Source of the DNA: an uncultured Prevotellaceae bacterium | GTDB lineage: Bacteria > Bacteroidota > Bacteroidia > Bacteroidales > Bacteroidaceae | Assembly (NCBI GenBank): GCA_947306845.1 | Contig: CAMZHP010000007.1 | Coordinates: 1 to 29,718, forward strand | Length of the DNA: 29,718 nucleotides | Direction of reading: 5' to 3' | Shown: piece after piece, positions 18,301 through 25,918 of the stretch | Layout of the letters: the number at the start of each line of letters is the position of its first letter | How positions within the stretch are numbered: position 1 is the first letter of the stretch | Notes under the pieces: model-generated | What the model was told of the DNA's origin: nothing | What the model saw: only the letters and a program-made list of their open reading frames with translations | Database searches by the model: none | Program-made: the position numbers and the translations under genes

Positions 18301-18706
18301 CTTCGGCCAACTTGCCCTGGCTCTCATCAACGAAGGCAAGACCGACAAGGTGAAGAAGGTGCTGGAGAAATGCGAGAAGGAGATTCCCGACTATAACGTG
18401 CCACTCGACTACATGAGCGGCGGTCTCGACCTGCTGACCGCCTGGGGCAAGATAGGCGACAAGAAGCATGCCACCGAAATCGCCGACAAGCTGTGGAAGC
18501 AGTCGGAGCAGTATCTCCAGTGGTATATCTCCTGCTCACCCAGCTATCTGGCCTCTTCAAAACGCGACTGCGAAATGCACATCTACATCATGCAGGGCAT
18601 CATGCAGGAGATGGACCAGGTGGACCGCAAGTGGAGTGACGACCATGCCAACCGTCTGAACAGCCTCTACAGCGCCTATCAAACCAAGATGATGTCTGTG
18701 AACTGA
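15356..18706 (+). CDS. DUF2723 membrane protein, predicted GT-C type glycosyltransferase (TMEM260/GT117-like)
   Basis: This 1116-residue protein has about a dozen membrane helices in its first 680 residues and a soluble, mostly helical C-terminal part (about 680-1116). After the first helix comes the motif WDCPEF (34-39) and HPPGAP (50-55), which marks the DUF2723 family; Asp35 or Glu38 is in the position of the catalytic acidic residue of GT-C enzymes. The family member TMEM260 in animals transfers mannose to protein domains, and CAZy lists the family as GT117. By inference the protein mannosylates or otherwise glycosylates exported proteins from a polyprenyl-linked sugar. The next gene, a polysaccharide deacetylase, starts on the last base of this stop codon, so the two form an operon. 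Donor and acceptor are unknown. Confidence 0.85.
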   Translation: MKKFRIVDNALGWLAFLIAAVAYCLTVEPTASFWDCPEFITTGYKLEIGHPPGAPFFMLTANLFSQFASDPTQVAFMVNIMNALLSAVCILFLFWSITHLARKLILKDWSELTTGKLIAIEAAGMVGALIYAFSDTFWFSAVEGEVYAYSSAFTAVVFWLILKWEDQADQPHSDRWLVLIAYMTGLSIGVHLLNLLCIPAIVLVFYYRKSENANLTGSLLVLLLSFVIVAAVLYGVVPGIITVGGWFELLFVNVLGCKFNTGVIIYIFLLVAAVIWAIYETYNDHSQTRQNIAFLTAIAMLGIPFYGYGIQAAVIGAIVLIALWAVLRIKRKGQLLISSRVKNTTLLCMLMMMIGYSTYAVIVIRSAANPPMDQNSPEDIFTLGNYLSRDQYGYRPLLYGQAYNSEYAAGDDGYVKMTKQSPIYQRREKASKDEPDRYFIVDWKQNPQYVQNMVFPRMYSSAHSSLYESIIDVKGHMVPSAYGGPDIKMPTMLDNLKFFFAYQCNFMYWRYFMWNFAGRQNDIQSSGEKEHGNWLTGIPFFDNHVLGLGDQSKLPDVLKENKGHNVFYCLPLLLGLLGLFWQAMRGERGIRQFWVVFFLFFMTGLAIVVYLNQTPNQPRERDYAYAGSFYAFAIWCGLGVTAIIDWLRKLGLKQTAVAAVASLACLCVPLQMVSQTWDDHDRSGRYTCRDFGLNYLNSLQEKGYPIIYTNGDNDTFPLWYNQETEGNRTDVRVCNLSYLQTDWYIDQMLRPAYDSPSVPITWPRIDYCSGTNDVISVRPEIKAAIEELYEKYPEEAKAALGDNPYELSNVLKFWVRGALTPEQSQIKNTLLQYVGMEENAHVVPTDTLLMTIDKDAVRKSGMKLAYEEIPDQMVISLSGRRSLAKNDLMMLEMISQANWTRPIYVAITVGEENYMNLGDNFVQEGLVNRITPFTTKGDSEARFDADKTYDCMMNKFKYGGLDKPGLYLDQTIMRMCATHRRLFGQLALALINEGKTDKVKKVLEKCEKEIPDYNVPLDYMSGGLDLLTAWGKIGDKKHATEIADKLWKQSEQYLQWYISCSPSYLASSKRDCEMHIYIMQGIMQEMDQVDRKWSDDHANRLNSLYSAYQTKMMSVN

Positions 18707-19332
18707 TGATACTGGAGCAACCTTCTTTCTGGCTTCGGTGGATGTTCCCTCACGCCTTGTGGCGAATGAACAAGAAGGAACATACCGTCTACCTCACTTT
18801 CGATGATGGACCGATACCCGAGGCCACTCCTTTTATATTGGAAACGTTGCGTGCGTATGACGCGCACGCAACGTTTTTCATGGTGGGCGACAACGTGAGG
18901 AAATACCCCCACCTCTTCCGCCAAGTGGTGGAAGAGGGCCATCAGGTGGGCAACCACACCTTCAACCATCTGGGCGGGCTGAAACACCTCACCCACACTT
19001 ATCTTGAGAACACTGAGAAAGCCAATGAACTGATTGGCGCCCGCCTTTTCCGTCCACCCCACGGCATCATGACGCATGCCGAATACCATTGTCTGAGAAA
19101 AAAATACGATATCGTGATGTGGGATTTGGTGACCCGCGACTACTCCAACCGCCTCACCGCAGAGGATGTGGTAGAGAATGTGCGCCGCTACGCCCGCAAC
19201 GGCAGCATCATCACCTTCCACGATTCGCTCAAGAGCATCGACAAGCTACACACCGCCCTGCCCGCATCCCTCCAGTGGCTGAGGGAGCATGGCTATGCTT
19301 TCGGGGTTTTTGGAAAAGATGAGCTGCGATGA
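18706..19332 (+). CDS. Polysaccharide deacetylase (NodB homology domain, CE4)
   Basis: The 208-residue protein is a bare NodB domain. All CE4 motifs are visible: TFDDGP at 31-36 (catalytic and metal Asp), HTFNH at 84-88 (metal His pair), RPPHG at 116-120, the MWDLVTRDY region near 138-146 and ITFHDS at 169-174 with the catalytic His. Enzymes of this class remove N-acetyl groups from peptidoglycan, chitin-like or other GlcNAc polymers. There is no classical signal peptide, though residues 1-20 are hydrophobic and might hold it at the membrane. Its ATG shares the final A of the DUF2723 stop (TGATG), which suggests coupled translation and a joint role in envelope glycan processing. A strong inverted repeat lies within the coding sequence at 18842-18876. 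Confidence 0.93.
   Translation: MILEQPSFWLRWMFPHALWRMNKKEHTVYLTFDDGPIPEATPFILETLRAYDAHATFFMVGDNVRKYPHLFRQVVEEGHQVGNHTFNHLGGLKHLTHTYLENTEKANELIGARLFRPPHGIMTHAEYHCLRKKYDIVMWDLVTRDYSNRLTAEDVVENVRRYARNGSIITFHDSLKSIDKLHTALPASLQWLREHGYAFGVFGKDELR
18842..18876 (+). repeat. Perfect 14-bp inverted repeat within the deacetylase gene
   Basis: AAACGTTGCGTGCG (18842-18855) pairs with CGCACGCAACGTTT (18863-18876) across a 7-base loop, and two further T follow. The stem covers residues 46-57, ending just in front of a conserved HATFF piece. As RNA it would be a stable hairpin about 140 bases into the gene. Confidence 0.85.
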
Positions 19333-19370
19333 CATCGCAGCACACCTAACGATGACATCGCAGCATACCT
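19323..19370. repeat. Palindrome over the deacetylase stop codon, with a second half-copy
   Basis: GCTGCGATG (19323-19331) and CATCGCAGC (19333-19341) form a perfect inverted repeat around one A and span the TGA stop (19330-19332). Twenty bases beginning GATGACATCGCAGCA at 19328 recur at 19351 with a single change. The two lie between convergent genes, so either could mark transcript ends. Confidence 0.75.
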
Positions 19371-19420
19371 CTCACCCCTTACCTCTCACCTCTCACCTCT
19401 TTTTTCACCTCTTACCTCTT
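19367..19420. repeat. 7-bp satellite (ACCTCTC/T) between convergent genes
   Basis: Seven heptamers of the form ACCTCTC or ACCTCTT (one as ACCCCTT) occupy 19367-19420, broken once by TTTTC. The last two cover the stop and final codons (KKR) of the GH20 gene on the other strand. It gives a strand asymmetry of C and T against A and G. Confidence 0.85.
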
Positions 19421-21070
19421 CTTCTCAAAAGCATACTTGCAGTATTTCCAGCCTAGAGCTTCGTAAAGGCTGCAGAGGCGCTTCTGGCGCTGGAAATAAG
19501 CATCATAGTCCTTGTGTATGGGCTGTATCCATTGCAGTTCGGCGAGCGCACCCATGCGTGGCAGCACCTGATACTGCGCCATCTCGTCGGCGTAGGTATA
19601 TTCCGTCCACAGATTGGCCTGCAGGCCGATGATGTGCTTTTTGGCCTCAGCAGAGAGCGAATCAGGCAGCGGGTCGAAGGAATATACTTTCTCCAACGGC
19701 ACGAAGCCACCGATGAGCAGCGGTTTGTTCCAATAGTCATTCTCTGGAGTCTGGTAATAGTCAAAGTAGAACCATGCGGTAGGCACCATGATGACATCGT
19801 GACCCAAGGCTGATGCAGCAATGCCGCCTTCCACTCCTCTCCAACTCATGATGGTGGTGCTGGGATTCACATCGCAGTCGAGCAGTTCGTCCCATCCGAT
19901 GGCTTTCTTGCCATGGCTGTTAAGATATTTCTCCACCCGTTTCATGAAATAGCCCTGCAGAACGTCCTCCGCCGAGTGTTTTCCCTTGGCGGTGAGATGC
20001 TCATCCTTGATGCGCTGCTGACAGCGGGGACACACCTTCCATCGCGTGCGGGGAGCCTCGTCGCCACCGATGTGGATATACTCCGACGGGAAGATGTCCA
20101 TCAGCTCGTCCAATACGCCCTCGACAAAGCGGAACGTCTCCTCACGCCCTGCACAAAGGATGTCATCGAACACGCCCCAATTGGGCTCCACCTCATAAGG
20201 ACCGCCTGTGCAACCCAGATCGGGATAGGAGGCAAGTACCGCTTCCATGTGTCCAGGCATGTCTATCTCTGGGATAATGGTGATGTAGCGCTCCTTGGCA
20301 TAGCGCACGATGTCGCGCAGTTGCTCCTGTGTGTAAAAACCGCCATAGCGTTTCCACTCATAGATTCCCGTGTTGCGGCCAATGACGGTGCGCTGCCGCC
20401 ATGCCCCCACCTCAGTGAGTTTGGGATAGCGTTTGATCTCCACCCGCCATCCCTGATCGTCGGTGAGGTGGAAGTGGAATGTGTTGATGTGATGCAGCGC
20501 GAGCATGTCGATATAGGTCTTGACGAAATCCACGTCGAAGAAATGGCGGCTCACATCAAGATGCATACCCCTATAGGAGAATCGTGGTTCATCGTTGACG
20601 ACTGACACCGGAACGAGAACATCAGCCTTTTTATCTGTCGGCAGAGCCTTCCGCAGGGTCTGAATGCCATAAAACACGCCTTGGGGAGCGCCACCCTCGA
20701 TAGTCAGGGTTTTCTCCTTTACTGTGATGCGATAGGCTTCAGGATTGGTGATTTTCTTATCGAGTTTGAGCAGGATGGAGTTGCCCTTTGTCTTTGAGCC
20801 AGACTTGTCTGACATGCCATATACTGGCACGGCCATCTCCGCCATCGCTTTGAGATAGCTGGCGAGGAACTCCGCGTTGCGCCGCATGTCATCACCATCC
20901 TCATAACGGATGGCGGAAAGCGAGGCTAGAGCAAAATATTTGTCTTTTTGGCACATGAAACTGGCAGGTCGGGGCACGACATTGAAATCGGCTACAGACT
21001 GAGCCTTAACAAGGGGAGAAAAGCACAGAAGAACAAATAGAAGCAGGGTGGTTTTCAACTTGGAGGTCAT
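19412..21070 (-). CDS. Secreted beta-N-acetylhexosaminidase, GH20
   Basis: This enzyme removes terminal GlcNAc or GalNAc from glycans. A signal peptide (KLKTTLLLFVLLCFSPLVKAQ) is followed by a GH20b N-terminal domain (about 27-150, starting VVPRPASF) and a GH20 barrel (about 155-520). The catalytic pair is Asp337-Glu338 in IHIGGDEAPRTRW: Asp positions the substrate acetamido group and Glu is the acid. Other family landmarks are GMHLDVSRHFF and HFHLTDDQGWRVEI. At 552 residues it is a minimal enzyme without added C-terminal modules. It is transcribed away from the PL11 gene and probably acts in the periplasm or on the outer membrane, on host mucin or bacterial cell-wall fragments. The final codons lie in the heptamer repeat. 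Confidence 0.95.
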   Translation of the reverse strand: MTSKLKTTLLLFVLLCFSPLVKAQSVADFNVVPRPASFMCQKDKYFALASLSAIRYEDGDDMRRNAEFLASYLKAMAEMAVPVYGMSDKSGSKTKGNSILLKLDKKITNPEAYRITVKEKTLTIEGGAPQGVFYGIQTLRKALPTDKKADVLVPVSVVNDEPRFSYRGMHLDVSRHFFDVDFVKTYIDMLALHHINTFHFHLTDDQGWRVEIKRYPKLTEVGAWRQRTVIGRNTGIYEWKRYGGFYTQEQLRDIVRYAKERYITIIPEIDMPGHMEAVLASYPDLGCTGGPYEVEPNWGVFDDILCAGREETFRFVEGVLDELMDIFPSEYIHIGGDEAPRTRWKVCPRCQQRIKDEHLTAKGKHSAEDVLQGYFMKRVEKYLNSHGKKAIGWDELLDCDVNPSTTIMSWRGVEGGIAASALGHDVIMVPTAWFYFDYYQTPENDYWNKPLLIGGFVPLEKVYSFDPLPDSLSAEAKKHIIGLQANLWTEYTYADEMAQYQVLPRMGALAELQWIQPIHKDYDAYFQRQKRLCSLYEALGWKYCKYAFEKKR

Positions 21071-21157
21071 AGGAATTGAGGTTATTGTTTAGACATGGCT
21101 GAGGATGGGGAAAATCCCCATTGATGGCCATCGGAGAGCAAATCCGACAGAACGAAG

Positions 21158-21191
21158 CAAAGGTAGCAATAATTTATTGAAATAGGTCAAA
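21158..21191 (-). promoter_or_regulatory. Putative promoter of the GH20 gene
   Basis: On the minus strand, TACCTTTG (21158-21165) matches the -7 box and TTTG (21188-21191) the -33 box, with a spacer of 22 bases, slightly long. The rightward PL11 gene has a TAATTTTG box at 21221-21228 but no TTTG at normal spacing, so its promoter is uncertain. The two promoter zones would be only some 30 bp apart. Confidence 0.5.
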
Positions 21192-21273
21192 AATGCAAGG
21201 GATGTTTGTGAAAAAACGCGTAATTTTGTGCAGAAAATCTGAATAGCACCTAAAAAATCATCAATCACGGCAA

Positions 21274-24200
21274 ATGAAAAAAAGACTACATCTTTTAGGC
21301 TTGATGCTGATGCTGTGTGTCTTCACGGCACAGGCTCAGCGCACGACCGACAAACTCGACCGCGGTCTTGTCGCCTTACCCTCCGGTTCTGGCTCGTTTG
21401 TGAGCTGGCGCATCTTCGGTGAGGAGTACTACGACACACAGTACAACCTCTATCGCAATGGGACAAAAGTGAATGCCAAGCCCCTGAACGTATCCAACTA
21501 CACTGACCCTCAGGGCACTGCCGGCAGTCGCTATCAGGTGGCAGCTGTGGTGCGCGGTGTGGAACAAGAGAAGAGTGCGGAGGTTCTGCGCCAGTCAAGC
21601 CAGTACATCCAATTTGGTGTCAAGCCCATTTACTCACGGCGTGGCACCAACATCACCAAGGACTACAACATCAACGACATCGCCCTGGCCGACGTTGACG
21701 GCGATGGCGTGTCGGAGTTCCTGGTCAAGCGCAACTACGGTCCCGACGGCAGTTCAGTGGCCAACGACAGTGCTTTCAACCACATTGAGTGCTACAACCT
21801 CAAGGGCGACCGCCTGTGGTATATCGACCTCGGTCCCAACATGGTGAGCGGTCCCGATGAACAATACGACGCCGTTGGCTACGACTGGGATGGCGACGGC
21901 TGTGCTGAGGTGCTGCTTCGCGGTGCCGACAACATGATCATCCACCATGCCGACGGTACGGAAACAAAAATCGGCAACATGAATGTGAGCACACGCAACA
22001 CCGTGCTTCAGACCGCCAACATGACCTATACCAACAGCGGCGCCGAATACCTGCTCTACCTTGACGGCAAGACCGGCAAGCCATATCCCATCGGTGCCAA
22101 TGGCGCACTGTGGATAGCCTACCCCCTTCCCCGCGGCAATGCCAATGACTGGGGCGACGGTTATGGTCACCGTTCCACCAAGCATTATTTCGGCGCACCG
22201 TTCCTCGACGGCCGCCATCCCTTCATTTTCCTCGGCCGAGGCTGCTACACCAAGCACCACATGAAAGCCTTCTATGTTGACCCCGCCACGCATCAGCTGA
22301 GCCTCTATTGGGAGTGGAAGAGTGGCGACTCAGGACCCTATTTCGGTCAGGGCTTCCACAACTTCGGCATCGCCGATGTCGACTGGGACGGCCGCGATGA
22401 GATCGTATTCGGTTCGATGGTCATCGACGACAACGGAAAGGGTCTCTCCACCACCGGTCTGGGTCACGGCGACGCACAGCACTGCAGCGACTTCGATCCC
22501 TACCGCCACGGACAGGAAATCTTCACCTGCAATGAGGACCATCCTGCCATGAACTACCGCAACGCCACCACCTCGAAGATCTACTACCGCCTGCAATCCA
22601 CCAGTGATGACGGACGTGCCATCTGCGGCAATTTCTCCAACGACTATCCTGGCTGTATCGGCCACTCCTCTCAGTCGGGTGTCATCTCCACTGTCGCCGA
22701 CAAAGTCATCTCGGGTGCTCCCAACGGATTCGCCATGAACTTCCGCATCTACTGGGACGGCGACTTGCTGGAGGAAGCCCTCGACGGAGCCTCCTCACGT
22801 GAGGGTGCCAGCCGTGTGTTCAAGGCCGACGGCAGCACCGTCTTTACAGCAGACGGCACCGCCAACTGCAACTGGACCAAAAACACCCCTTCTGCCACTG
22901 GAGATATCCTGGGCGACTGGCGCGAGGAAATCATCGTGCGCACAAGTGACAACAACTATATCCGTGTCTATACCACCAACATCGAGACCCCCTGGCGCAA
23001 CTACACACTGTGGCACGACCACCAGTACCGACAGGGCATGGTGTGGGAGTCAATGGGCTACAACCAGCCTCCCCATGCCAGCTACTTCCTCGGTGAACTG
23101 GAGAACATCACCGTCGCTCCTCCCCCACTGACGATGACCAACCGCGTAGAGGTAAACAACGGAGGTACCATCAGCACCGCTCACAACGACCAGCATGTCA
23201 TCGTCTGCGAGACCAACAACACCACGGTCAATGTAGCCAATGGTGCCTCGCCATGGGTCGCCACGTTCAATGTACCCTCATGGGTGCAGGGAACGAACAG
23301 CACCGTGCTCAATGGCAATGCGAAAATCAACTATGAATACTACACCTGTCAGGTGGAAGGCGGAGCCTTCAGTGGCGCCACCCGTCTTGTGAAACAAGGC
23401 GACGGCATCCTCAGCCTGCCCAAGGTGGATGAAACCCACACTGGCAACACCGACATCTGGGCGGGTACCGTCAATTTCGATGGCACGATGCTCAACACCT
23501 CCGTATGGCTCAACCGCTTCGCCGAGCTCAACTCCGACGGAGGAAAGTTCCGCAGCATCAAGATGGAATACGATGCCAAACTGCGTCCCGGACGTGCCGA
23601 CAACCGTGGCACCATCACCACCGACTCTCTGCAGATGGGCTTCGGCTCGCGCGTGGTGTTCGACATCTATCCCGACCTCACTGCCGACCAGATTGCAGCA
23701 CGCCTACTCACCATCGAGACCAAGGATTGGAAATACGGTCCTGAGTTTATGACTCCCGTCTTTGAGTTTGTCAACCACGGCGATGACCTCACTGAGGGCA
23801 AATACGACCTCGGACAGGTGGAGTCTGTCACGGGCAATATTTCCGACATCCGCATCGAAGGACTCAACACCTCCAAGAAATGTGCCCTCGTACAAAAGGA
23901 TGGTCACCTCTACCTGGAAGTGTCCGTCCTGAGAGGAAACACAGAGATTCTCTGGGCAGGAACGGAGAGCGATGAGTGGAACATCGGTGAGACCGCCAAC
24001 TTCCTCAACCAGGGCAAGCAGGACGTCTTCGTGTCGGGCGACAAGGTCATCCTCAACGATGATGCCATCAACACCAGCATCACCCTCAGCAACGACATCG
24101 AAGCCGACAGCATCATCGTCGATAACAGCAGCAAAGCCTACACCTTCAAAGGAACCGGCTCTCTCACGGGCAATACTACCCTGGTGAAGCGCGGCAACAG

Positions 24201-25773
24201 TTCACTCACCATCTCCACCGACAACACTTACACCGGTGGTACCCGCATCTCCGGCGGTTCGGTAATCGTCACCTCACTGGCCAACACCAATCAGCCCAAA
24301 GGCAACCTTGGCGCTGCCAGTGCCATCGCCAATAAGTTTGTGATGGAGAATGGCGCTGAACTGCGCACCACGACAGCCGTCACCAACGGTTCTGCCATGT
24401 ATATGGAAGGTGCAGATGGCGGAGTGGTCAATAATCTGGCAGACTACATCGTAGACCGTGCCATCAGCGGTACGGTACTGACCAAAAAAGGATCGGGATG
24501 GATGAAGCTCAACGTGGCCAACTCGTCTCTCAACCGCCTCATTATAGCAGCGGGCACCGTGCAGTGCATCAACTGCAACGTACCTGCCCAGACAGTAGAG
24601 TTCCAAGGCGGTGTCCTCTCTGAGAACACCAGCACGAGCTACAACATCTATGTGCCGGAAGGCAAACGCGGCACATGGAATCTGATTGACCGGGGCACAT
24701 TCAAGAACAAGGTGACAGGAAAAGGCTCTCTGACCGTCTACTGCCCCATCGTGGTGCTCACCAACGGCAAGGCCACCCGCACGCAGATTACCGGCAACTG
24801 GTCGGATTTTGAGGGCATCATCACCTGCAAGACCTACAACAACGACTCTCCCTTCACCTTTGACAATAGCTACGGCATTCCGAAGGGCACCCTCAACATC
24901 GGAACAGGCATCCTCGTGCAGAACAGCGGCAAGACCTTCCGTATCGGCCGTCTGACCGGTACTGGCAGTCTGGGCGGCACCTGCTCCTTCAGTCAGAGCG
25001 GCAACTCGGCCATCAACACCTGGCAGGCGGGTGACGACACCAACTGGACATGGAACGGCAAGGTAACCTCCAATGCCAACTTCGCAAAGGTGGGCCAAGG
25101 CATCCTGACTTACGGCGGATCGAGCGACAACACGGGCTCTTTCTCCATCAACGAGGGTGAGCTGCTGGTGAAATCAGGTCTGCTGGGCAAGGGCCGTCTC
25201 GTCGTGGGTGTCAATGGACTGCTTTCCGGCACCAACACTGAGGCCAAGGCCTTGACCAACTCAAGCATCACCGTAAACGGCACCGTGCGCCCAGGCAATA
25301 CCGACGCCTCCTATATCGGCATCCTCTATTTCGGTGGCAAGGACGTGACTTTCGCCAACGGCAGTGTTCTGCAGATTACCGTTCGCCAGTGCGCCACACC
25401 ATCGAACAACGGCGGCACCTCGATTGTCAACATCGGCACGCTGACCATGAACGGCACGCTCCGTGTGAAGCTCGCCGCCAACCACACGTTGCAGGCTGGT
25501 GACTCCATCCGCCTGTGGCAGGCCAACAAATTGGCTGGCACGCCCGTCTTGGAGTTGCCCGAGGGCATCGAATGGGACACCGACCGTCTTGCCGAGGGAC
25601 TGCTGTTCGTCAAGTCTGTGTCCGACGGCATCGTCCCGCTCCGCTACACACAGCGTGAGTCCAATGACATCTACGACCTGAGCGGCCGTCTCGTTCGCAA
25701 GGACGCCACTTCCACCGAGGGCCTGCCATCAGGTATCTATGTGAGAAGAGGAAAGAAAATTATCGTCAAGTAA
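21274..25773 (+). CDS. Secreted PL11 rhamnogalacturonan lyase fused to autotransporter-type beta-strand repeats
   Basis: A signal peptide (1-22, ending TAQAQ) leads into a PL11 domain of about 600 residues. Its calcium-binding beta-propeller shows repeated DxDxDG motifs: IALADVDGDGVSEFLVKR, YDWDGDGCAEVLLRGADN and IADVDWDGRDEIVFGS, followed by the typical GHGDAQHCSDF. PL11 enzymes cut the rhamnose-galacturonate backbone of pectin (RG-I) by beta-elimination. From about residue 615 the chain changes to Thr/Asn/Gly-rich beta-strand sequence with at least four autotransporter-associated repeats, clearest at about 966-1000 (LVKRGNSSLTISTDNTYTGG). The last 45 residues (IYDLSGRLVR ... GLPSGIYVRRGKKIIVK) resemble the sorting tail used with type IX secretion. 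Together this suggests a long surface-displayed pectinase. PL11 enzymes are usually 600-800 residues, so the extension is unusual. Confidence 0.9.
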   Translation: MKKRLHLLGLMLMLCVFTAQAQRTTDKLDRGLVALPSGSGSFVSWRIFGEEYYDTQYNLYRNGTKVNAKPLNVSNYTDPQGTAGSRYQVAAVVRGVEQEKSAEVLRQSSQYIQFGVKPIYSRRGTNITKDYNINDIALADVDGDGVSEFLVKRNYGPDGSSVANDSAFNHIECYNLKGDRLWYIDLGPNMVSGPDEQYDAVGYDWDGDGCAEVLLRGADNMIIHHADGTETKIGNMNVSTRNTVLQTANMTYTNSGAEYLLYLDGKTGKPYPIGANGALWIAYPLPRGNANDWGDGYGHRSTKHYFGAPFLDGRHPFIFLGRGCYTKHHMKAFYVDPATHQLSLYWEWKSGDSGPYFGQGFHNFGIADVDWDGRDEIVFGSMVIDDNGKGLSTTGLGHGDAQHCSDFDPYRHGQEIFTCNEDHPAMNYRNATTSKIYYRLQSTSDDGRAICGNFSNDYPGCIGHSSQSGVISTVADKVISGAPNGFAMNFRIYWDGDLLEEALDGASSREGASRVFKADGSTVFTADGTANCNWTKNTPSATGDILGDWREEIIVRTSDNNYIRVYTTNIETPWRNYTLWHDHQYRQGMVWESMGYNQPPHASYFLGELENITVAPPPLTMTNRVEVNNGGTISTAHNDQHVIVCETNNTTVNVANGASPWVATFNVPSWVQGTNSTVLNGNAKINYEYYTCQVEGGAFSGATRLVKQGDGILSLPKVDETHTGNTDIWAGTVNFDGTMLNTSVWLNRFAELNSDGGKFRSIKMEYDAKLRPGRADNRGTITTDSLQMGFGSRVVFDIYPDLTADQIAARLLTIETKDWKYGPEFMTPVFEFVNHGDDLTEGKYDLGQVESVTGNISDIRIEGLNTSKKCALVQKDGHLYLEVSVLRGNTEILWAGTESDEWNIGETANFLNQGKQDVFVSGDKVILNDDAINTSITLSNDIEADSIIVDNSSKAYTFKGTGSLTGNTTLVKRGNSSLTISTDNTYTGGTRISGGSVIVTSLANTNQPKGNLGAASAIANKFVMENGAELRTTTAVTNGSAMYMEGADGGVVNNLADYIVDRAISGTVLTKKGSGWMKLNVANSSLNRLIIAAGTVQCINCNVPAQTVEFQGGVLSENTSTSYNIYVPEGKRGTWNLIDRGTFKNKVTGKGSLTVYCPIVVLTNGKATRTQITGNWSDFEGIITCKTYNNDSPFTFDNSYGIPKGTLNIGTGILVQNSGKTFRIGRLTGTGSLGGTCSFSQSGNSAINTWQAGDDTNWTWNGKVTSNANFAKVGQGILTYGGSSDNTGSFSINEGELLVKSGLLGKGRLVVGVNGLLSGTNTEAKALTNSSITVNGTVRPGNTDASYIGILYFGGKDVTFANGSVLQITVRQCATPSNNGGTSIVNIGTLTMNGTLRVKLAANHTLQAGDSIRLWQANKLAGTPVLELPEGIEWDTDRLAEGLLFVKSVSDGIVPLRYTQRESNDIYDLSGRLVRKDATSTEGLPSGIYVRRGKKIIVK

Positions 25774-25805
25774 ACCCCCTCCCCGCCCCTCCCCAAAGGG
25801 GAGGC
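25774..25805 (+). repeat. GC-rich hairpin repeat element, copy B
   Basis: It starts directly after the PL11 TAA with ACCCCCTCCCCGCCCC. The hairpin is CCTCCCC (25788-25794), AAA loop, GGGGAGG (25798-25804). Orientation relative to the gene before it is the same as in copies A and C. Confidence 0.85.
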
Positions 25806-25832
25806 AGCGTGTGATCAAGGGTTTCTCAGAAT

Positions 25833-25875
25833 ACAATCAATTGGGGCGGATTTGCAATCCGCCCCAATTGATTGT
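25833..25875. terminator. Perfect 20-bp inverted repeat between convergent genes (bidirectional terminator candidate)
   Basis: ACAATCAATTGGGGCGGATT (25833-25852) is fully complementary to the sequence 25856-25875 around a TGC loop. It sits 60 bp behind PL11 and 43 bp behind the LysM gene on the other strand, where it could end both transcripts. No long T-run follows at once on either strand, so a repeat-element origin is also possible. Confidence 0.7.
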
Positions 25876-25918
25876 TTCGCCAGGATGTGTTTTTTGGAGA
25901 TTAGGAGTGTAGAAAAAA

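Noticed and set aside
24274..25098. 274-codon open frame opposite the PL11 gene
   Set aside because: The sense strand encodes regular beta-strand repeats in frame; the antisense product shows no domain.
19412..25773. Complete polysaccharide utilisation locus
   Set aside because: GH20 and PL11 are divergent neighbours, but there is no SusC/SusD pair, sensor or sigma/anti-sigma regulator in the window.
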